From Bacteroides cellulosilyticus (lineage in GTDB: Bacteria > Bacteroidota > Bacteroidia > Bacteroidales > Bacteroidaceae): DNA of 64,000 nucleotides. The position numbers and the translations under genes were made by a program. Below are positions 51,654-61,801 of the stretch, one piece after another; within the stretch, counting starts at the first letter, position 1; the number at the start of each line of letters is the position of its first letter. Where the stretch lies: positions 124,001-188,000 of the forward strand of contig NZ_CP081903.1 in NCBI RefSeq assembly GCF_020091405.1. Reading direction: 5' to 3'. The notes under the pieces were generated by a model, which saw nothing but the letters and a program-made list of their open reading frames with translations, did not search any database and was not told the DNA's origin.

Positions 51654-53651
51654 ATGAAAATAGCAAAGTATTTTTTATGCCTGGCTCTTTTGCTGGCCGC
51701 CATAAGTGCGGAAGCGCAGCAACTGCGGAAGGAAGCCTTTGATTTACTGAACCTGGATTATCCGGGGTTGGAGAAAGTAAAGGCTGCATGCACCCAACAG
51801 CAATGGGATAAAGCGGCTCAGGCTTTATTGGACTATTACCGCCAACGCACCGGCATAGGACATCCTGATATAAATCTGAAGAATATCAAAATATCAAAGG
51901 AAGAACAAAAATGGGCGGACGATGCCCTGGAACACACATTTTTTGTGCACAAAGGATATCAGCCTTCCTATAATTACGGTAAAGATATCAATTGGCAATA
52001 TTGGCCGGTACAGGACAACGAGTTGCGCTGGCAGTTGCACCGCCATAAATGGTTCACCCCGATGGGAAAAGCATATAGAATCTCAGGGGATGAGAAATAT
52101 GCCAAGGAATGGGCATACCAATATATGGACTGGATTAAGAAGAATCCTTTGACAACCGTAGAGAAAGAAGAATACGAACTTGTCAGTGCGGGCGAAGTAA
52201 AAGGAAATGCTGAAAATGTACGCTTTGCATGGCGTCCGCTGGAAGTGAGCAATCGTTTGCAGGATCAGACACTGCAATTTCTATTGTTTATTCCCTCACA
52301 GGCTTTTACTCCGGAATTCCTGACTGAGTTCCTTATTAATTACCATCGGCATGCCTTACACATTTTGGGCAATTATTCCGACCAAGGCAACCATCTGTTG
52401 TTCGAAGCGCAGCGTATGGTGTATGCAGGCGTATTTTTCCCTGAATTTAAAGAGGCAACCGGATGGAGAGAGAGTGGGATAAGCATTTTGAACCGTGAAA
52501 TAAAAAAACAGGTTTACCCGGATGGCGGTCAATATGAACTGGACCCGCATTATCATTTGGCGGCAATCAATATTTTCTGCAAGGCCCTGCGTATGGCTGA
52601 TGTCAATGGTTTCCGTCAGGAGTTTCCTGCCGAATACGTGAATACAGTTAAAAATATGATTGAGTTTTACGCTAACATCTGTTTCCCGGATTACAGTAAT
52701 CCTTGTTTCAGTGATGCAAAACTGGGAGACCGTCCGGCAGAAATCCGCAATTATCAGGAATGGCTCAAACTGTTTCCTGATTGCGACTGGATTCGTTATT
52801 ATGCCACAGAAGGACGTGAAGGTTCCCCCCTACCCAATCTTTCTCACGGAGCCCTGACTTCCGGTTTCTTTACTTTCAGAAACGGCTGGAAACAAGATGC
52901 TACTGTAATGGTGGTAAAGGCCGGGCCTAAAGGTGAATGGCACTGCCAGCCGGATAACGGAACTTTTGAGCTTTGGTTCAATGGTCGGAATCTCTTTCCG
53001 GATAGCGGTTCATACGTCTATGCCGGTGATGATGAAGTGATGAAACTTCGCAACTGGTTCCGCCAGACAAGTTCACATAATACCCTGACACTGGATGAGA
53101 AAAACTTGCAGACCACACAATCCGTCACTAAACTTTGGAAACCCGAAGGTAATGAACAAATCCTGGTGACAGAAAATCCCCATTATGAGGGTTTAAAGCA
53201 CAGACGTTCTGTCTTCTTTGTAGACCAATCTTATTTTGTCATTGTCGATGAGGCTGTGGGAGATGCAAAAGGAACAGTGAATCTGAACTATCACTTATGT
53301 GAAGGTACTGTAAATGTGGACGATAAGAATCATATTCTGACTACCGCTTACGATGGGCCAAGCAATATGAAGCTACAATGCTTTGCCGAAAAGAAAGCTT
53401 CGATGAGAGAAAAAGAAGGATGGCGTTCAACTGCCTATCGCGTACGTGTCCCCCGTACTTCAGTTTCTTTTGATGTGGACAAAAAGGATTCGGAAGCTGT
53501 ACGCTACATAACCATTATCTATCCTTCGAAAAATGCAGCTTCTTTTCCTGCATTCAAGGCTAAATTCCTGAATAAGAAGTTTGATGAGAATGGAGTGAAA
53601 ATAGAGATATCTGTTGATGGAAAGAAACGTCAATTGGAGTATAAACTATAA
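51654..53651 (+). CDS. Heparinase III-like heparan sulfate lyase (PL12)
   Basis: 665 residues; signal peptide (MKIAKYFLCLALLLAAISAE, then AQ) without lipobox, so periplasmic. The N-terminal alpha-helical toroid (EAFDLLNLDYPGLEKVKAAC, INWQYWPVQDNELRWQLHRH, ILGNYSDQGNHLLFEAQRMV, GGQYELDPHYHLAAINIFCK) and the C-terminal beta-sandwich (GEWHCQPDNGTFELWFNGRN, FRQTSSHNTLTLDEKN) match Bacteroides PL12. The Asn/His (GNYSDQGNH) and Tyr (DPHYH) of the helical part are the expected catalytic region. It cleaves low-sulfate heparan sulfate by beta-elimination. Length is normal for the family. Confidence 0.95.
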   Translation: MKIAKYFLCLALLLAAISAEAQQLRKEAFDLLNLDYPGLEKVKAACTQQQWDKAAQALLDYYRQRTGIGHPDINLKNIKISKEEQKWADDALEHTFFVHKGYQPSYNYGKDINWQYWPVQDNELRWQLHRHKWFTPMGKAYRISGDEKYAKEWAYQYMDWIKKNPLTTVEKEEYELVSAGEVKGNAENVRFAWRPLEVSNRLQDQTLQFLLFIPSQAFTPEFLTEFLINYHRHALHILGNYSDQGNHLLFEAQRMVYAGVFFPEFKEATGWRESGISILNREIKKQVYPDGGQYELDPHYHLAAINIFCKALRMADVNGFRQEFPAEYVNTVKNMIEFYANICFPDYSNPCFSDAKLGDRPAEIRNYQEWLKLFPDCDWIRYYATEGREGSPLPNLSHGALTSGFFTFRNGWKQDATVMVVKAGPKGEWHCQPDNGTFELWFNGRNLFPDSGSYVYAGDDEVMKLRNWFRQTSSHNTLTLDEKNLQTTQSVTKLWKPEGNEQILVTENPHYEGLKHRRSVFFVDQSYFVIVDEAVGDAKGTVNLNYHLCEGTVNVDDKNHILTTAYDGPSNMKLQCFAEKKASMREKEGWRSTAYRVRVPRTSVSFDVDKKDSEAVRYITIIYPSKNAASFPAFKAKFLNKKFDENGVKIEISVDGKKRQLEYKL

Positions 53652-53664
53652 GAAGACTTTTATT

Positions 53665-55272
53665 ATGAATCGCTTATCATATTTATTTTTACCTCTCACT
53701 GCCATCGGAGTCTCCGCTTGTAGCTCCAATAAGGCCAAAGAGGAGGTGAAACGTCCGAACATTATCTTTATGATGACAGACGACCATACCACGCAGGCTA
53801 TGTCGTGCTACGGCGGACGCCTGTTGCAAACTCCCAATATGGATCGGATTGCCAATGAAGGTATTCGTATGGACAATTGTTATGCGGTCAATGCTTTATC
53901 CGGTCCGTCAAGAGCTTGTATCTTGACGGGCAAATTCAGCCACATCAATGGATTCACTGATAATGCCAGTACTTTCGACGGCAACCAACAGACCTTTCCC
54001 AAATTATTACAGTCGGCAGGCTACCAAACTTCGATTATCGGTAAATGGCATCTGATCACCGAGCCTCAGGGATTTGATTATTGGTGCATCTTGACCGGAC
54101 AACATGAACAAGGGGATTATTATAATCCCGATTTCAATGAGAACGGAAAGCAGATTGTAGAACAGGGCTATGCTACCGACATTATCACGGATAAGGCTAT
54201 CGAGTATCTGGAACACAGAGACAAAAGCAAGCCTTTCTGCATGATGTACCATCAGAAAGCTCCGCATCGTAACTGGATGCCTGCCCCCCGCCACTTGGGT
54301 ATGTTCAATAATACCGTTTTTCCTGAACCGGCCACACTCTTCGATACGTATGAGGGAAGAGGTTCCGCTGCCAGGGAACAGGATATGTCTATTGAACATA
54401 CATTGACCAATGATTGGGATCTGAAACTGCTGACTCGTAAAGAAATGCTGAAAGATACGACCAATCGCCTCTATCAGGTCTACAAACGTATGCCGGCTGA
54501 TGTGCAGGATAAGTGGGATTCAGTATATGCCCAGCGCATTGCCGAGTATCGCAGTGGTAAACTGGAAGGTAAAGAGTTGATCAGCTGGAAGTACCAGCAA
54601 TATATGCGGGATTACCTGGCAACAATTGTTGCTGTGGATGAAAATATAGGGCGGTTACTCAGTTATCTGGAAAAAATCGGTGAGTTGGACAATACAATCA
54701 TTATCTACACTTCGGATCAGGGTTTCTTCCTGGGCGAACATGGTTGGTTCGATAAACGCTTCATGTATGAGGAATGTCAGCGTATGCCGCTGGTCATCCG
54801 TTACCCGAAGGCAATCAAGAGCGGAAGTGTTTCGAGTGCCATTGCCATGAATGTAGATTTTGCTCCCACCTTGCTGGATTTTGCCGGAGTAGACATACCC
54901 GCCGATATTCAAGGCCAGTCGCTCAAACCGATCTTGGATAATGGGAAAATACCGGCAGACTGGAGAAAAGCCGCCTACTACCACTATTATGAGTATCCGG
55001 CGGAACATTCGGTTAAAAGACATTATGGCATTCGTACAGCTGATTTTAAACTGATTCACTTCTATAATGATGTGGACGAGTGGGAAATGTACGATTTGAA
55101 GAATGACCCGAATGAACTGAATAATGTGTTTGACAAACCGGAATATGCCGACAAACGGACAGAACTGATGTCACTGCTGAAAGAAACCCAAAAGCAGTAT
55201 AAGGATGATGATCCGGATGAAAAAGTAAATGAGCTGTTCAAAGGTGACAGACGATTGATGAAAAATAGATAA
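53665..55272 (+). CDS. Sulfatase, N-acetylglucosamine-6-O-sulfatase-like (S1_11-like)
   Basis: 535 residues from the ATG at 53665. The open frame reaches back to 53614 but overlaps the PL12 end; the signal peptide with lipobox VSAC (Cys19) starts at 53665. Formylglycine site Ser79-G-P-S-R83 (anSME type), metal-site DD39-40 (NIIFMMTDDHTTQAMSCYGG) and SDQGFFLGEHGWFDKRFMYE are conserved. The sequence resembles the 6-O-sulfatase of the B. thetaiotaomicron heparin locus as I remember it, with long insert KRMPADVQDKWDSVYAQRIA. Expected role: removing 6-O-sulfate from glucosamine of HS/heparin disaccharides. Subfamily is inferred. Confidence 0.9.
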   Translation: MNRLSYLFLPLTAIGVSACSSNKAKEEVKRPNIIFMMTDDHTTQAMSCYGGRLLQTPNMDRIANEGIRMDNCYAVNALSGPSRACILTGKFSHINGFTDNASTFDGNQQTFPKLLQSAGYQTSIIGKWHLITEPQGFDYWCILTGQHEQGDYYNPDFNENGKQIVEQGYATDIITDKAIEYLEHRDKSKPFCMMYHQKAPHRNWMPAPRHLGMFNNTVFPEPATLFDTYEGRGSAAREQDMSIEHTLTNDWDLKLLTRKEMLKDTTNRLYQVYKRMPADVQDKWDSVYAQRIAEYRSGKLEGKELISWKYQQYMRDYLATIVAVDENIGRLLSYLEKIGELDNTIIIYTSDQGFFLGEHGWFDKRFMYEECQRMPLVIRYPKAIKSGSVSSAIAMNVDFAPTLLDFAGVDIPADIQGQSLKPILDNGKIPADWRKAAYYHYYEYPAEHSVKRHYGIRTADFKLIHFYNDVDEWEMYDLKNDPNELNNVFDKPEYADKRTELMSLLKETQKQYKDDDPDEKVNELFKGDRRLMKNR

Positions 55273-55277
55273 TCTAA

Positions 55278-56915
55278 ATGAATACCATGGATAGAAGAAA
55301 TTTTTTAAAGAATACAAGCTGGTCCTTTCTCGGATTAGCTGTTTCCGGTAGTTTATTGTCCGCATGCCAGCGCGGAACTGCCGCAGGAAAGAAAATTATG
55401 CCCTCTGCCAGTAATCTGAAATATTTCTGGGGAGATCTACATAACCACTGTAACATAACCTACGGCCATGGCGACATGCGTTCTGCGTTCGAAGCCGCCA
55501 AGGGACAATTGGATTTTGTATCTGTCACCCCACATGCCATGTGGCCTGACATTCCCGGAGCAGATGACCCTCGCCTGAAGTGGGTGATTGATTATCATAC
55601 CGGTGCTTTCAAGCGTTTGCGCGAGGGAGGTTATGAGAAATACGTAGCCATGACCAATGAGTACAATAAGGAAGGGGAATTTCTAACCTTTGTAGGTTAT
55701 GAGGCACATAGCATGGAACATGGCGACCATGTGGCCCTGAACTATGACCTGGATGCACCGTTGGTGGAATGTACCTCCATTGAAGACTGGAAACAAAAAG
55801 CCCGCGGACATAAAGTATTTATAACTCCGCATCACATGGGTTACCAGACGGGCTACCGCGGATATAACTGGAACTTCTTTACGGAAGGAGACCAGACCCC
55901 GTTCGTAGAGATGTATTCCCGCCACGGATTGGCTGAGAGCGATCAGGGCGATTATAATTATCTGCATGATATGGGACCTCGCCAATGGGAAGGTACAATT
56001 CAATGTGGATTGGAGCAAGGCAAGAAATTCGGTATTATGGGCTCGACAGACCAGCACGCCGGATATCCGGGCAGTTATGGTGATGGGCGTATAGGCATAC
56101 TGGCAGAGTCATTGACCCGTGATAAGATTTGGGATGCCATGAAGAACCGTCACGTTTGTTGCGCTACCGGTGATAAGATCAATATAGATTTTCGTCTGAA
56201 CGACGCTTTTCCGGGCGATGTGGTGCGGGGTAACAGCCGCCGTATTTATTTGAATGTGGAAGGCGGCAGTTGCATCGATTACATAGACATTGTCAAGAAT
56301 CGAAGATGCATAGCCCGTTTAAGTGGTCCGTTGTTGCCCGAAATGCCGGAAGGAGACATGGTACGTTGTAAGGTAAAGATTGAATTTGGATGGAATCGTG
56401 AAGAGCAGTATGTACATTGGCAAGGAAAGCTATCTATCAGCAAAGGAACTATCAATGCTGTGGAACCTTGCTTCCGTGGCGCTGCCTTCACCTCTCCGCA
56501 ACCGGGAGAACCCGAGTTTGAAACAAAGGTCAACCGTATTGTGTCTGTTACGGACAAGGATACGGAGTTGGACATGTACAGTTCCAAGAATCCGAACACC
56601 ACCACTCCCGCCATGCAGGCTGTCATTCTGGATGTCACTATGCCTAAAGACGGTATGATTACGGCAGAATTCAACGGCAAGAAGTTTGAACATTCACTGG
56701 GCGAACTTCTGGAAGGTTCCCGCTCCCATTTTATGATCGGATGGCTTAGTGAAGCTATTCTATTCAACCGTGCAATGCCGGAAAGTTGCTTTATGGTTGA
56801 ACATTATATGGAAGATACTGAACCCGAAAGAGATACGGACTATTACTATGTCAGAGTTCGCCAGCGTGACCAGCAATGGGCGTGGAGCTCTCCTATATGG
56901 GTAGAAAGAACATAA
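55278..56915 (+). CDS. PHP-superfamily (DUF3604-like) metal-dependent protein in the heparin operon
   Basis: 545 residues. The N-terminus has a twin-arginine start (DRRNFLKNTSWSFLGLAVSG) and lipobox LLSAC (Cys30), so it is exported and probably lipidated. Metal-ligand candidates of a PHP fold are WGDLHNH (His55, His57), HGD (His64, Asp66), TPHA (His86), EAHSMEHGDH, TPHHMGY and STDQHAGYPG. The C-terminal part (about 320-545) is beta-rich. DUF3604 proteins are uncharacterised hydrolases. It lies 5 bp after a sulfatase and 26 bp before a ROK kinase, deep inside the operon, so a role in HS breakdown (for example on an ester, amide or phosphate group) is likely. The activity cannot be read from sequence. 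Confidence 0.82.
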   Translation: MNTMDRRNFLKNTSWSFLGLAVSGSLLSACQRGTAAGKKIMPSASNLKYFWGDLHNHCNITYGHGDMRSAFEAAKGQLDFVSVTPHAMWPDIPGADDPRLKWVIDYHTGAFKRLREGGYEKYVAMTNEYNKEGEFLTFVGYEAHSMEHGDHVALNYDLDAPLVECTSIEDWKQKARGHKVFITPHHMGYQTGYRGYNWNFFTEGDQTPFVEMYSRHGLAESDQGDYNYLHDMGPRQWEGTIQCGLEQGKKFGIMGSTDQHAGYPGSYGDGRIGILAESLTRDKIWDAMKNRHVCCATGDKINIDFRLNDAFPGDVVRGNSRRIYLNVEGGSCIDYIDIVKNRRCIARLSGPLLPEMPEGDMVRCKVKIEFGWNREEQYVHWQGKLSISKGTINAVEPCFRGAAFTSPQPGEPEFETKVNRIVSVTDKDTELDMYSSKNPNTTTPAMQAVILDVTMPKDGMITAEFNGKKFEHSLGELLEGSRSHFMIGWLSEAILFNRAMPESCFMVEHYMEDTEPERDTDYYYVRVRQRDQQWAWSSPIWVERT

Positions 56916-56941
56916 TGTTTCCTTATTTGATACAATAAATT

Positions 56942-57871
56942 ATGGAATACGCAATTGGCATTGATTTAGGTGGCACATCTATAAAATATGCTTTGGTAGA
57001 TAAAGCGGGTAATTCTTTCTTTGAGGGAAAATTACCCTCTTTTGCTTCTGTTTCGGCTGCAAAAGTGATGGAACAACTGACAAAGGCTGCCACTTTGCTG
57101 AAAGATGAAGCTGCCAAACAGAACTGGAACGTACTGGGCATAGGACTTGGTACACCGGGAATTGTAGATGAAACAAACCGTATCGTACTGGGAGGTGCGG
57201 AAAATATTGTCGGCTGGGAAAATATAGATGTAGCCTCCCTTATGGAGAAACAGATGAGTCTACCGGTAGTTGTTGGAAATGATGCCAACCTGATGGGACT
57301 GGGAGAAACGAAATACGGTGCAGGAAGAGGTTGTACTCATGTGGTGTTTCTGACTGTAGGAACCGGTATCGGCGGAGCTGTCATCATTGATGGCAAGTTG
57401 TTCAATGGATATGCTAACCGGGGTACGGAGTTGGGGCATGTACCGTTGATTGCCAACGGTGAACGTTGTGCCTGCGGGGCAGTCGGCTGCCTGGAGCATT
57501 ATGCTTCGACTTCCGCCTTGACAAGACGTTTTAGCGCATTGGCGAAAGAGCAGAATTTAAGCTTTGATACGGAGATAAACGGGGAATTGATTGTTCGCCT
57601 CTATCATGAAGATTTCCCGCTCGCTGTCGAGTGCATGAACGAACACTTTTACTATTTGGGGAGAGGAATTGCCGGCTTCATCAATATCTTCAGTCCCCAA
57701 CGGATTGTGATAGGAGGAGGTGTTGCAGAATCCGGCAGCTTCTATTTAGAGGAAATAAGGGCGGTAGTCAAAAAGCACGTAATAGCAGACTGTGCCCTGA
57801 ATACCCAGATTGTGGCTGCCGAATTGGGCAATAGAGCCGGTCTTATCGGTGCAGCGTCACTAATTCTATAA
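56942..57871 (+). CDS. ROK-family sugar kinase (amino-sugar kinase candidate)
   Basis: A 309-residue cytoplasmic protein with N-terminal ATP motif (GIDLGGTSIKYAL, Asp8), the sugar-site segment VVGNDANLMGLGE, the second phosphate motif VGTGIGGAVIIDG, the ROK signature with zinc ligands C176-A-C178-G-A-V-G-C183-L-E and a conserved His in ELGHVP. There is no HTH domain, so it is a kinase and not a ROK repressor. In this operon the probable substrate is glucosamine or N-acetylglucosamine released from HS (inference). The next gene is a transporter, 14 bp away. Confidence 0.92.
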   Translation: MEYAIGIDLGGTSIKYALVDKAGNSFFEGKLPSFASVSAAKVMEQLTKAATLLKDEAAKQNWNVLGIGLGTPGIVDETNRIVLGGAENIVGWENIDVASLMEKQMSLPVVVGNDANLMGLGETKYGAGRGCTHVVFLTVGTGIGGAVIIDGKLFNGYANRGTELGHVPLIANGERCACGAVGCLEHYASTSALTRRFSALAKEQNLSFDTEINGELIVRLYHEDFPLAVECMNEHFYYLGRGIAGFINIFSPQRIVIGGGVAESGSFYLEEIRAVVKKHVIADCALNTQIVAAELGNRAGLIGAASLIL

Positions 57872-57885
57872 ACAAACGAATTATC

Positions 57886-59169
57886 ATGAAAAATAACAAG
57901 AAATGGGGTATGCTGGCATTGATAATGATGTTCTGGTTTACCATTTCATTCATTACAAACATTCTCGGGCCGCTAATTCCTGACATTATCCATAACTTTG
58001 AGCTGAAGGATCTGGCAATGGCGGGATTTATCCCGACTTCCTTCTTTCTGGCTTATGCCATCATGTCGATACCGGCAGGCATATTGATAGACAAATATGG
58101 AGAAAAGCCGGTGCTGTTTATCGGTTTCCTTATGCCATTTATCGGAACCGTCTTGTTTGCGTGTTTCCCGTTTTATTCGATATTACTGGTGTCTTCCTTT
58201 ATCATCGGTTTGGGAATGGCTATGTTGCAGACCGTAATTAATCCTTTGCAGCGTGTTGTCGGTGGAGAAGAGAACTACGCATTCATAGCCGAATTGGCAC
58301 AGTTTGTGTTTGGAGTAGCATCGTTTATCAGTCCTTTGGTTTATACTTGGTTAATACATGCGCTGGCACCGGGAGTCTATCAGCCGGGAAAGAATTTCCT
58401 GCTTGATATTTTGGCGGACATCACTCCGGTCACTCTTCCCTGGGTTTCTCTTTATTGGGTATTCACAGTGTTATTGCTGATTATGCTGCTCGTTGTGTCA
58501 TTGGTTCGTTTCCCGCGCATTGAACTGAAAGATGATGAACGCAGTGGTTCTTCGGCCTCCTACAAGAAATTGTTCCGTCAAAGATACGTATGGCTTTTCT
58601 TCTTGGGAATCTTTTGCTATGTCAGTACGGAACAGGGAGTTTCTATTTTCATGAGTACTTTTCTGGAACAGTATCATGGCATTGATCCGAAGACCGTCGG
58701 CGCGCAAAGCATCAGTTATTTCTGGGGTTCAATGACCGTCGGATGCTTATTTGGCATGTTCCTGCTGAAGTTGATAGACAGCAAACGTTTACTGCAAATA
58801 TCGGGCATACTTTCCATGGGGTTACTGTTAATCGCATTATTCGGTTCTGCGGAAATAGCGGTATGGGCTTTTCCTGCAATAGGCTTTTGTATCTCCATGA
58901 TGTACTCCATAGTGTTTTCACTTGCCCTGAATACAGTAACCCAGAATCATGGTTCTTTTGCAGGTATCCTTTGTTCCGGAATAGTGGGAGGTGCAGGTGG
59001 CCCGCTGCTCGTCAGCCTGGTATCCGATGCCACTTCATTGCGAACAGGCATGCTGCTTATTTTGGTTTTCATGGGATACATTACGTTTATCGGCTTCTGG
59101 GCACACCCTTTGGTTAATAATAAGACAGTTAGCTTGAAAGAGCTGGTTACCTTCAAAAAACAAAAATAA
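57886..59169 (+). CDS. MFS sugar transporter
   Basis: A 427-residue inner-membrane protein with about 12 predicted helices. MFS loop motif GILIDKYGEKPVLFIGFLMP between helices 2 and 3; FHS/fucose-permease-like features include AMLQTVINPLQRVVGGEENY and FGVASFISPLVY in helices 4-5, a long central cytoplasmic loop (RFPRIELKDDERSGSSASYK) and a second half starting FFLGIFCYVSTEQGVSIFMS. It probably carries monosaccharides or HS disaccharides from periplasm to cytoplasm. The substrate is inferred from position between the ROK kinase and the PL15 lyase. Confidence 0.9.
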   Translation: MKNNKKWGMLALIMMFWFTISFITNILGPLIPDIIHNFELKDLAMAGFIPTSFFLAYAIMSIPAGILIDKYGEKPVLFIGFLMPFIGTVLFACFPFYSILLVSSFIIGLGMAMLQTVINPLQRVVGGEENYAFIAELAQFVFGVASFISPLVYTWLIHALAPGVYQPGKNFLLDILADITPVTLPWVSLYWVFTVLLLIMLLVVSLVRFPRIELKDDERSGSSASYKKLFRQRYVWLFFLGIFCYVSTEQGVSIFMSTFLEQYHGIDPKTVGAQSISYFWGSMTVGCLFGMFLLKLIDSKRLLQISGILSMGLLLIALFGSAEIAVWAFPAIGFCISMMYSIVFSLALNTVTQNHGSFAGILCSGIVGGAGGPLLVSLVSDATSLRTGMLLILVFMGYITFIGFWAHPLVNNKTVSLKELVTFKKQK

Positions 59170-59178
59170 GATTTTGAG

Positions 59179-61785
59179 ATGAAAAAGATAGTATTGGGCT
59201 TATCGGCCCTCTGCCTGTTAATGGCATGTGGCAGTTCCGAGCAACCTGCCGTGATAAAGGTTTCCGAAGAAACATTGATGCATGAAGTCCGTGCAACTCC
59301 CTCTCCTGCCGGTGGCACATACGTCAAGATGAATCCACCGCGTTTCATGTGGCCGGACAAATTCCCTCATTTAGGTCCGGTGCTGGATGGAGTTCCGGGA
59401 CAAGTAGATGAAAAGCCCAAAGTAGTTTACCGGATTCGTATCTCCCAAGACAAGAATTTCCGGAAAGATGTCCTTACCGGTGAACGTGCCTGGGCTTTCT
59501 TCAATCCTTTCCAGTGCCTGGCACAAGGAAAATGGTATTGGCAACATGCTTATGTTACCCCCGAAGGTACTGAAGAATGGTCGCCGGTTTACCAATTCTA
59601 TATAGATAAAGATACACCGGAATTCAATCCGCCGACTTTGGAAAAAGTCTTGGCAAAATATCCTTCCCATCACCCGCGTGTGTTGCTGGATGCAGCTGAC
59701 TGGGAAAAGATTATAGCGAAAAATAAAAATAATCCGGAAGCCCGGACTTATATGGACAAGGCTTCCCAATGCATTTCCCGTCCGTTGAAGCATCTTCAGG
59801 AAGAGATCGATACAACGAATGTAGTTACGTTGACCAACATAGTGCAACGTGAATCAGCCCTCATCCGCGAGAGCCGTAAGATTGTAGACAGAGAAGAGGC
59901 CAACGTGGAAGCATTGGTCCGTGCTTATTTGCTGACAAAAGACGAGAAGTATTATCGGGAAGGCATTAACCGCCTGAGTGAAATCCTTTCCTGGCAAAAA
60001 AGCAAATACTTTGCAGGCGACTTTAACCTATCCACCCTATTGTCTATGAGCACATCCGCATATGACGGATTTTATAATTTACTGTCACCGGAAGAGAAAC
60101 AACTGCTGTTGGATAACATCCGCAGAATTGGAGACAAGTTCTATAATGAATACGTGAACCATCTGGAGAACCGTATTGCAGACAACCATGTGTGGCAGAT
60201 GACTTTCCGCATCCTGACGATGGCGGCATTCGCTACAGTCGGTGAAATACCGGAAGCGTCCGTATGGACAGATTACTGTTATAATGAATGGATTTCACGC
60301 CTTCCGGGTCTGCATAAGGATGGTGGCTGGCACAATGGAGATGCCTATTTCCATGTAAATATACGTACCTTGATAGAAGTGCCGGTCTTTTTCTCACGCA
60401 TATCCGGTTTCAACTTCTTTGCAGATCCGTGGTATAACAACAATGCCTTATATGTTATCTATCAGCAACCTCCCTTCTCCAAATCCGGAGGTCATGGCAA
60501 CTCACATGAAGGACAACGTAGTCCGAACGGAGGGCGCGTAGGATATGCCGATGCCCTGGCACGCGAATGTAACAATCCGTGGGTAGCTGCTTATGTACAC
60601 GAAATTATGCAGGAAGACCCTGACATCCTGTCGAAGGCTTTCGAAGCCAAACCGGCAGATTTGACCTGGTATCGCTGCACAACCCCGAAGGAAAGGCCTG
60701 CTTATAGCAAACATCTGTCGGAACTACCGGAATCCAAAGTCTTCAAACAAGCAGGTACTGCCCTGATGAATACCGACATAGGGCATCATGCCAACAATGC
60801 CATGCTTTCTTTCCGAAGCAGCCCTTATGGTTCCACATCCCATGCCTTGGCCAATCAAAACGCTTTCAACACCTTCTTTGGGGGTAAGGCTATCTTTTAT
60901 AGCAGCGGGCATCGTACCGGATTTACAGATGATCATTGTATGTATGCCTACCGGAACACCCGTGCCCATAACTCCATATTAGTAAACGGTATGGGTCAAA
61001 AGATAGGGACAGAAGGCTATGGTTGGATTCCCCGCTACTATGAAGGTGAAGAAATCTCTTACGTTGTAGGCGATGCCTCCAACGCCTATGGGAAAGTAGT
61101 TTCTCCGTTGTGGCTGGAACGCGGACGTTTGTCCGGCACTCAATTTACACCGGAGAAAGGTTGGGATGAAAATAAGCTGGAATTCTTCCGAAGACATATC
61201 GTTCAGCTCGGACGCTCGGGTTTGTTTGTTGTTTACGATGAACTGGCCGGTAAAGAACCGGTAGAATGGAACTATCTGCTGCATACGGTGGAACTGCCTA
61301 TGGAGGTTGTTAAGGAAGAAGGAGGATTGCGCATCTTGGGTAAGAATAAAGCGGATGGAATATCAATAGCTCATTTATATTCTTCACAGGAGATGACTTA
61401 TGCACAAACGGATACATTCTTTGTAGCCGCCCTTGACTGGAAAAAGCGTCTTGGCAAAGCTCTTGCTAATCATTATCATTTTACGGCAACGACAACTCCT
61501 TGCAATAAAGTGTTTTTTCTCAATATAATCGATGTACATGGAAACAACCGTGCCGATGCCGTGATAAATCATCAGGGAAATCGCATTACAGTAGAAGGAT
61601 GGGTTATTGAATGTAATCTGGATAGTGAAGGTAAAGCGTTCCTGCGCATAGAGAACAAGCAGAACGGTGCTTCACTGGACTTCAACTATAATTCGAATAA
61701 GGGTGCTACGACTATCGTCGATCAGGTAGGCGGAAAGAGAATAGAGAAAAGACTGGTTGATTCCCTACCGAAACCTGAAATATAA
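59179..61785 (+). CDS. Exo-acting heparinase, PL15 family (heparinase II/III-like)
   Basis: 868 residues with lipobox LLMAC (Cys14), a short lipoprotein signal. N-terminal beta domain (about 30-150: GGTYVKMNPPRFMWPDKFPH), helical toroid (about 160-520: HHPRVLLDAADWEKIIAKNK, NHLENRIADNHVWQMTFRIL, LHKDGGWHNGDAYFHVNIRT), then beta-sandwich layers (SSPYGSTSHALANQNAFNTF, TRAHNSILVNGMGQKIGTEG). Length and order match the exo-lyase at the end of the B. thetaiotaomicron heparin PUL, as I remember it, which releases disaccharides from the reducing end. The Tyr and His of HNGDAYFHVN and the His of TRAHNS are probable catalytic residues. Confidence 0.93.
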   Translation: MKKIVLGLSALCLLMACGSSEQPAVIKVSEETLMHEVRATPSPAGGTYVKMNPPRFMWPDKFPHLGPVLDGVPGQVDEKPKVVYRIRISQDKNFRKDVLTGERAWAFFNPFQCLAQGKWYWQHAYVTPEGTEEWSPVYQFYIDKDTPEFNPPTLEKVLAKYPSHHPRVLLDAADWEKIIAKNKNNPEARTYMDKASQCISRPLKHLQEEIDTTNVVTLTNIVQRESALIRESRKIVDREEANVEALVRAYLLTKDEKYYREGINRLSEILSWQKSKYFAGDFNLSTLLSMSTSAYDGFYNLLSPEEKQLLLDNIRRIGDKFYNEYVNHLENRIADNHVWQMTFRILTMAAFATVGEIPEASVWTDYCYNEWISRLPGLHKDGGWHNGDAYFHVNIRTLIEVPVFFSRISGFNFFADPWYNNNALYVIYQQPPFSKSGGHGNSHEGQRSPNGGRVGYADALARECNNPWVAAYVHEIMQEDPDILSKAFEAKPADLTWYRCTTPKERPAYSKHLSELPESKVFKQAGTALMNTDIGHHANNAMLSFRSSPYGSTSHALANQNAFNTFFGGKAIFYSSGHRTGFTDDHCMYAYRNTRAHNSILVNGMGQKIGTEGYGWIPRYYEGEEISYVVGDASNAYGKVVSPLWLERGRLSGTQFTPEKGWDENKLEFFRRHIVQLGRSGLFVVYDELAGKEPVEWNYLLHTVELPMEVVKEEGGLRILGKNKADGISIAHLYSSQEMTYAQTDTFFVAALDWKKRLGKALANHYHFTATTTPCNKVFFLNIIDVHGNNRADAVINHQGNRITVEGWVIECNLDSEGKAFLRIENKQNGASLDFNYNSNKGATTIVDQVGGKRIEKRLVDSLPKPEI

Positions 61786-61801
61786 AACCGAATATTAAAT
61801 C

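Noticed and set aside
53614-53664. Earlier start for the 6-O-sulfatase-like gene
   Set aside because: It overlaps the end of the PL12 gene; the lipoprotein signal peptide begins at 53665.
56942-57871. ROK transcriptional repressor
   Set aside because: The N-terminus starts directly with the ATP-binding DLGGT motif; there is no helix-turn-helix.
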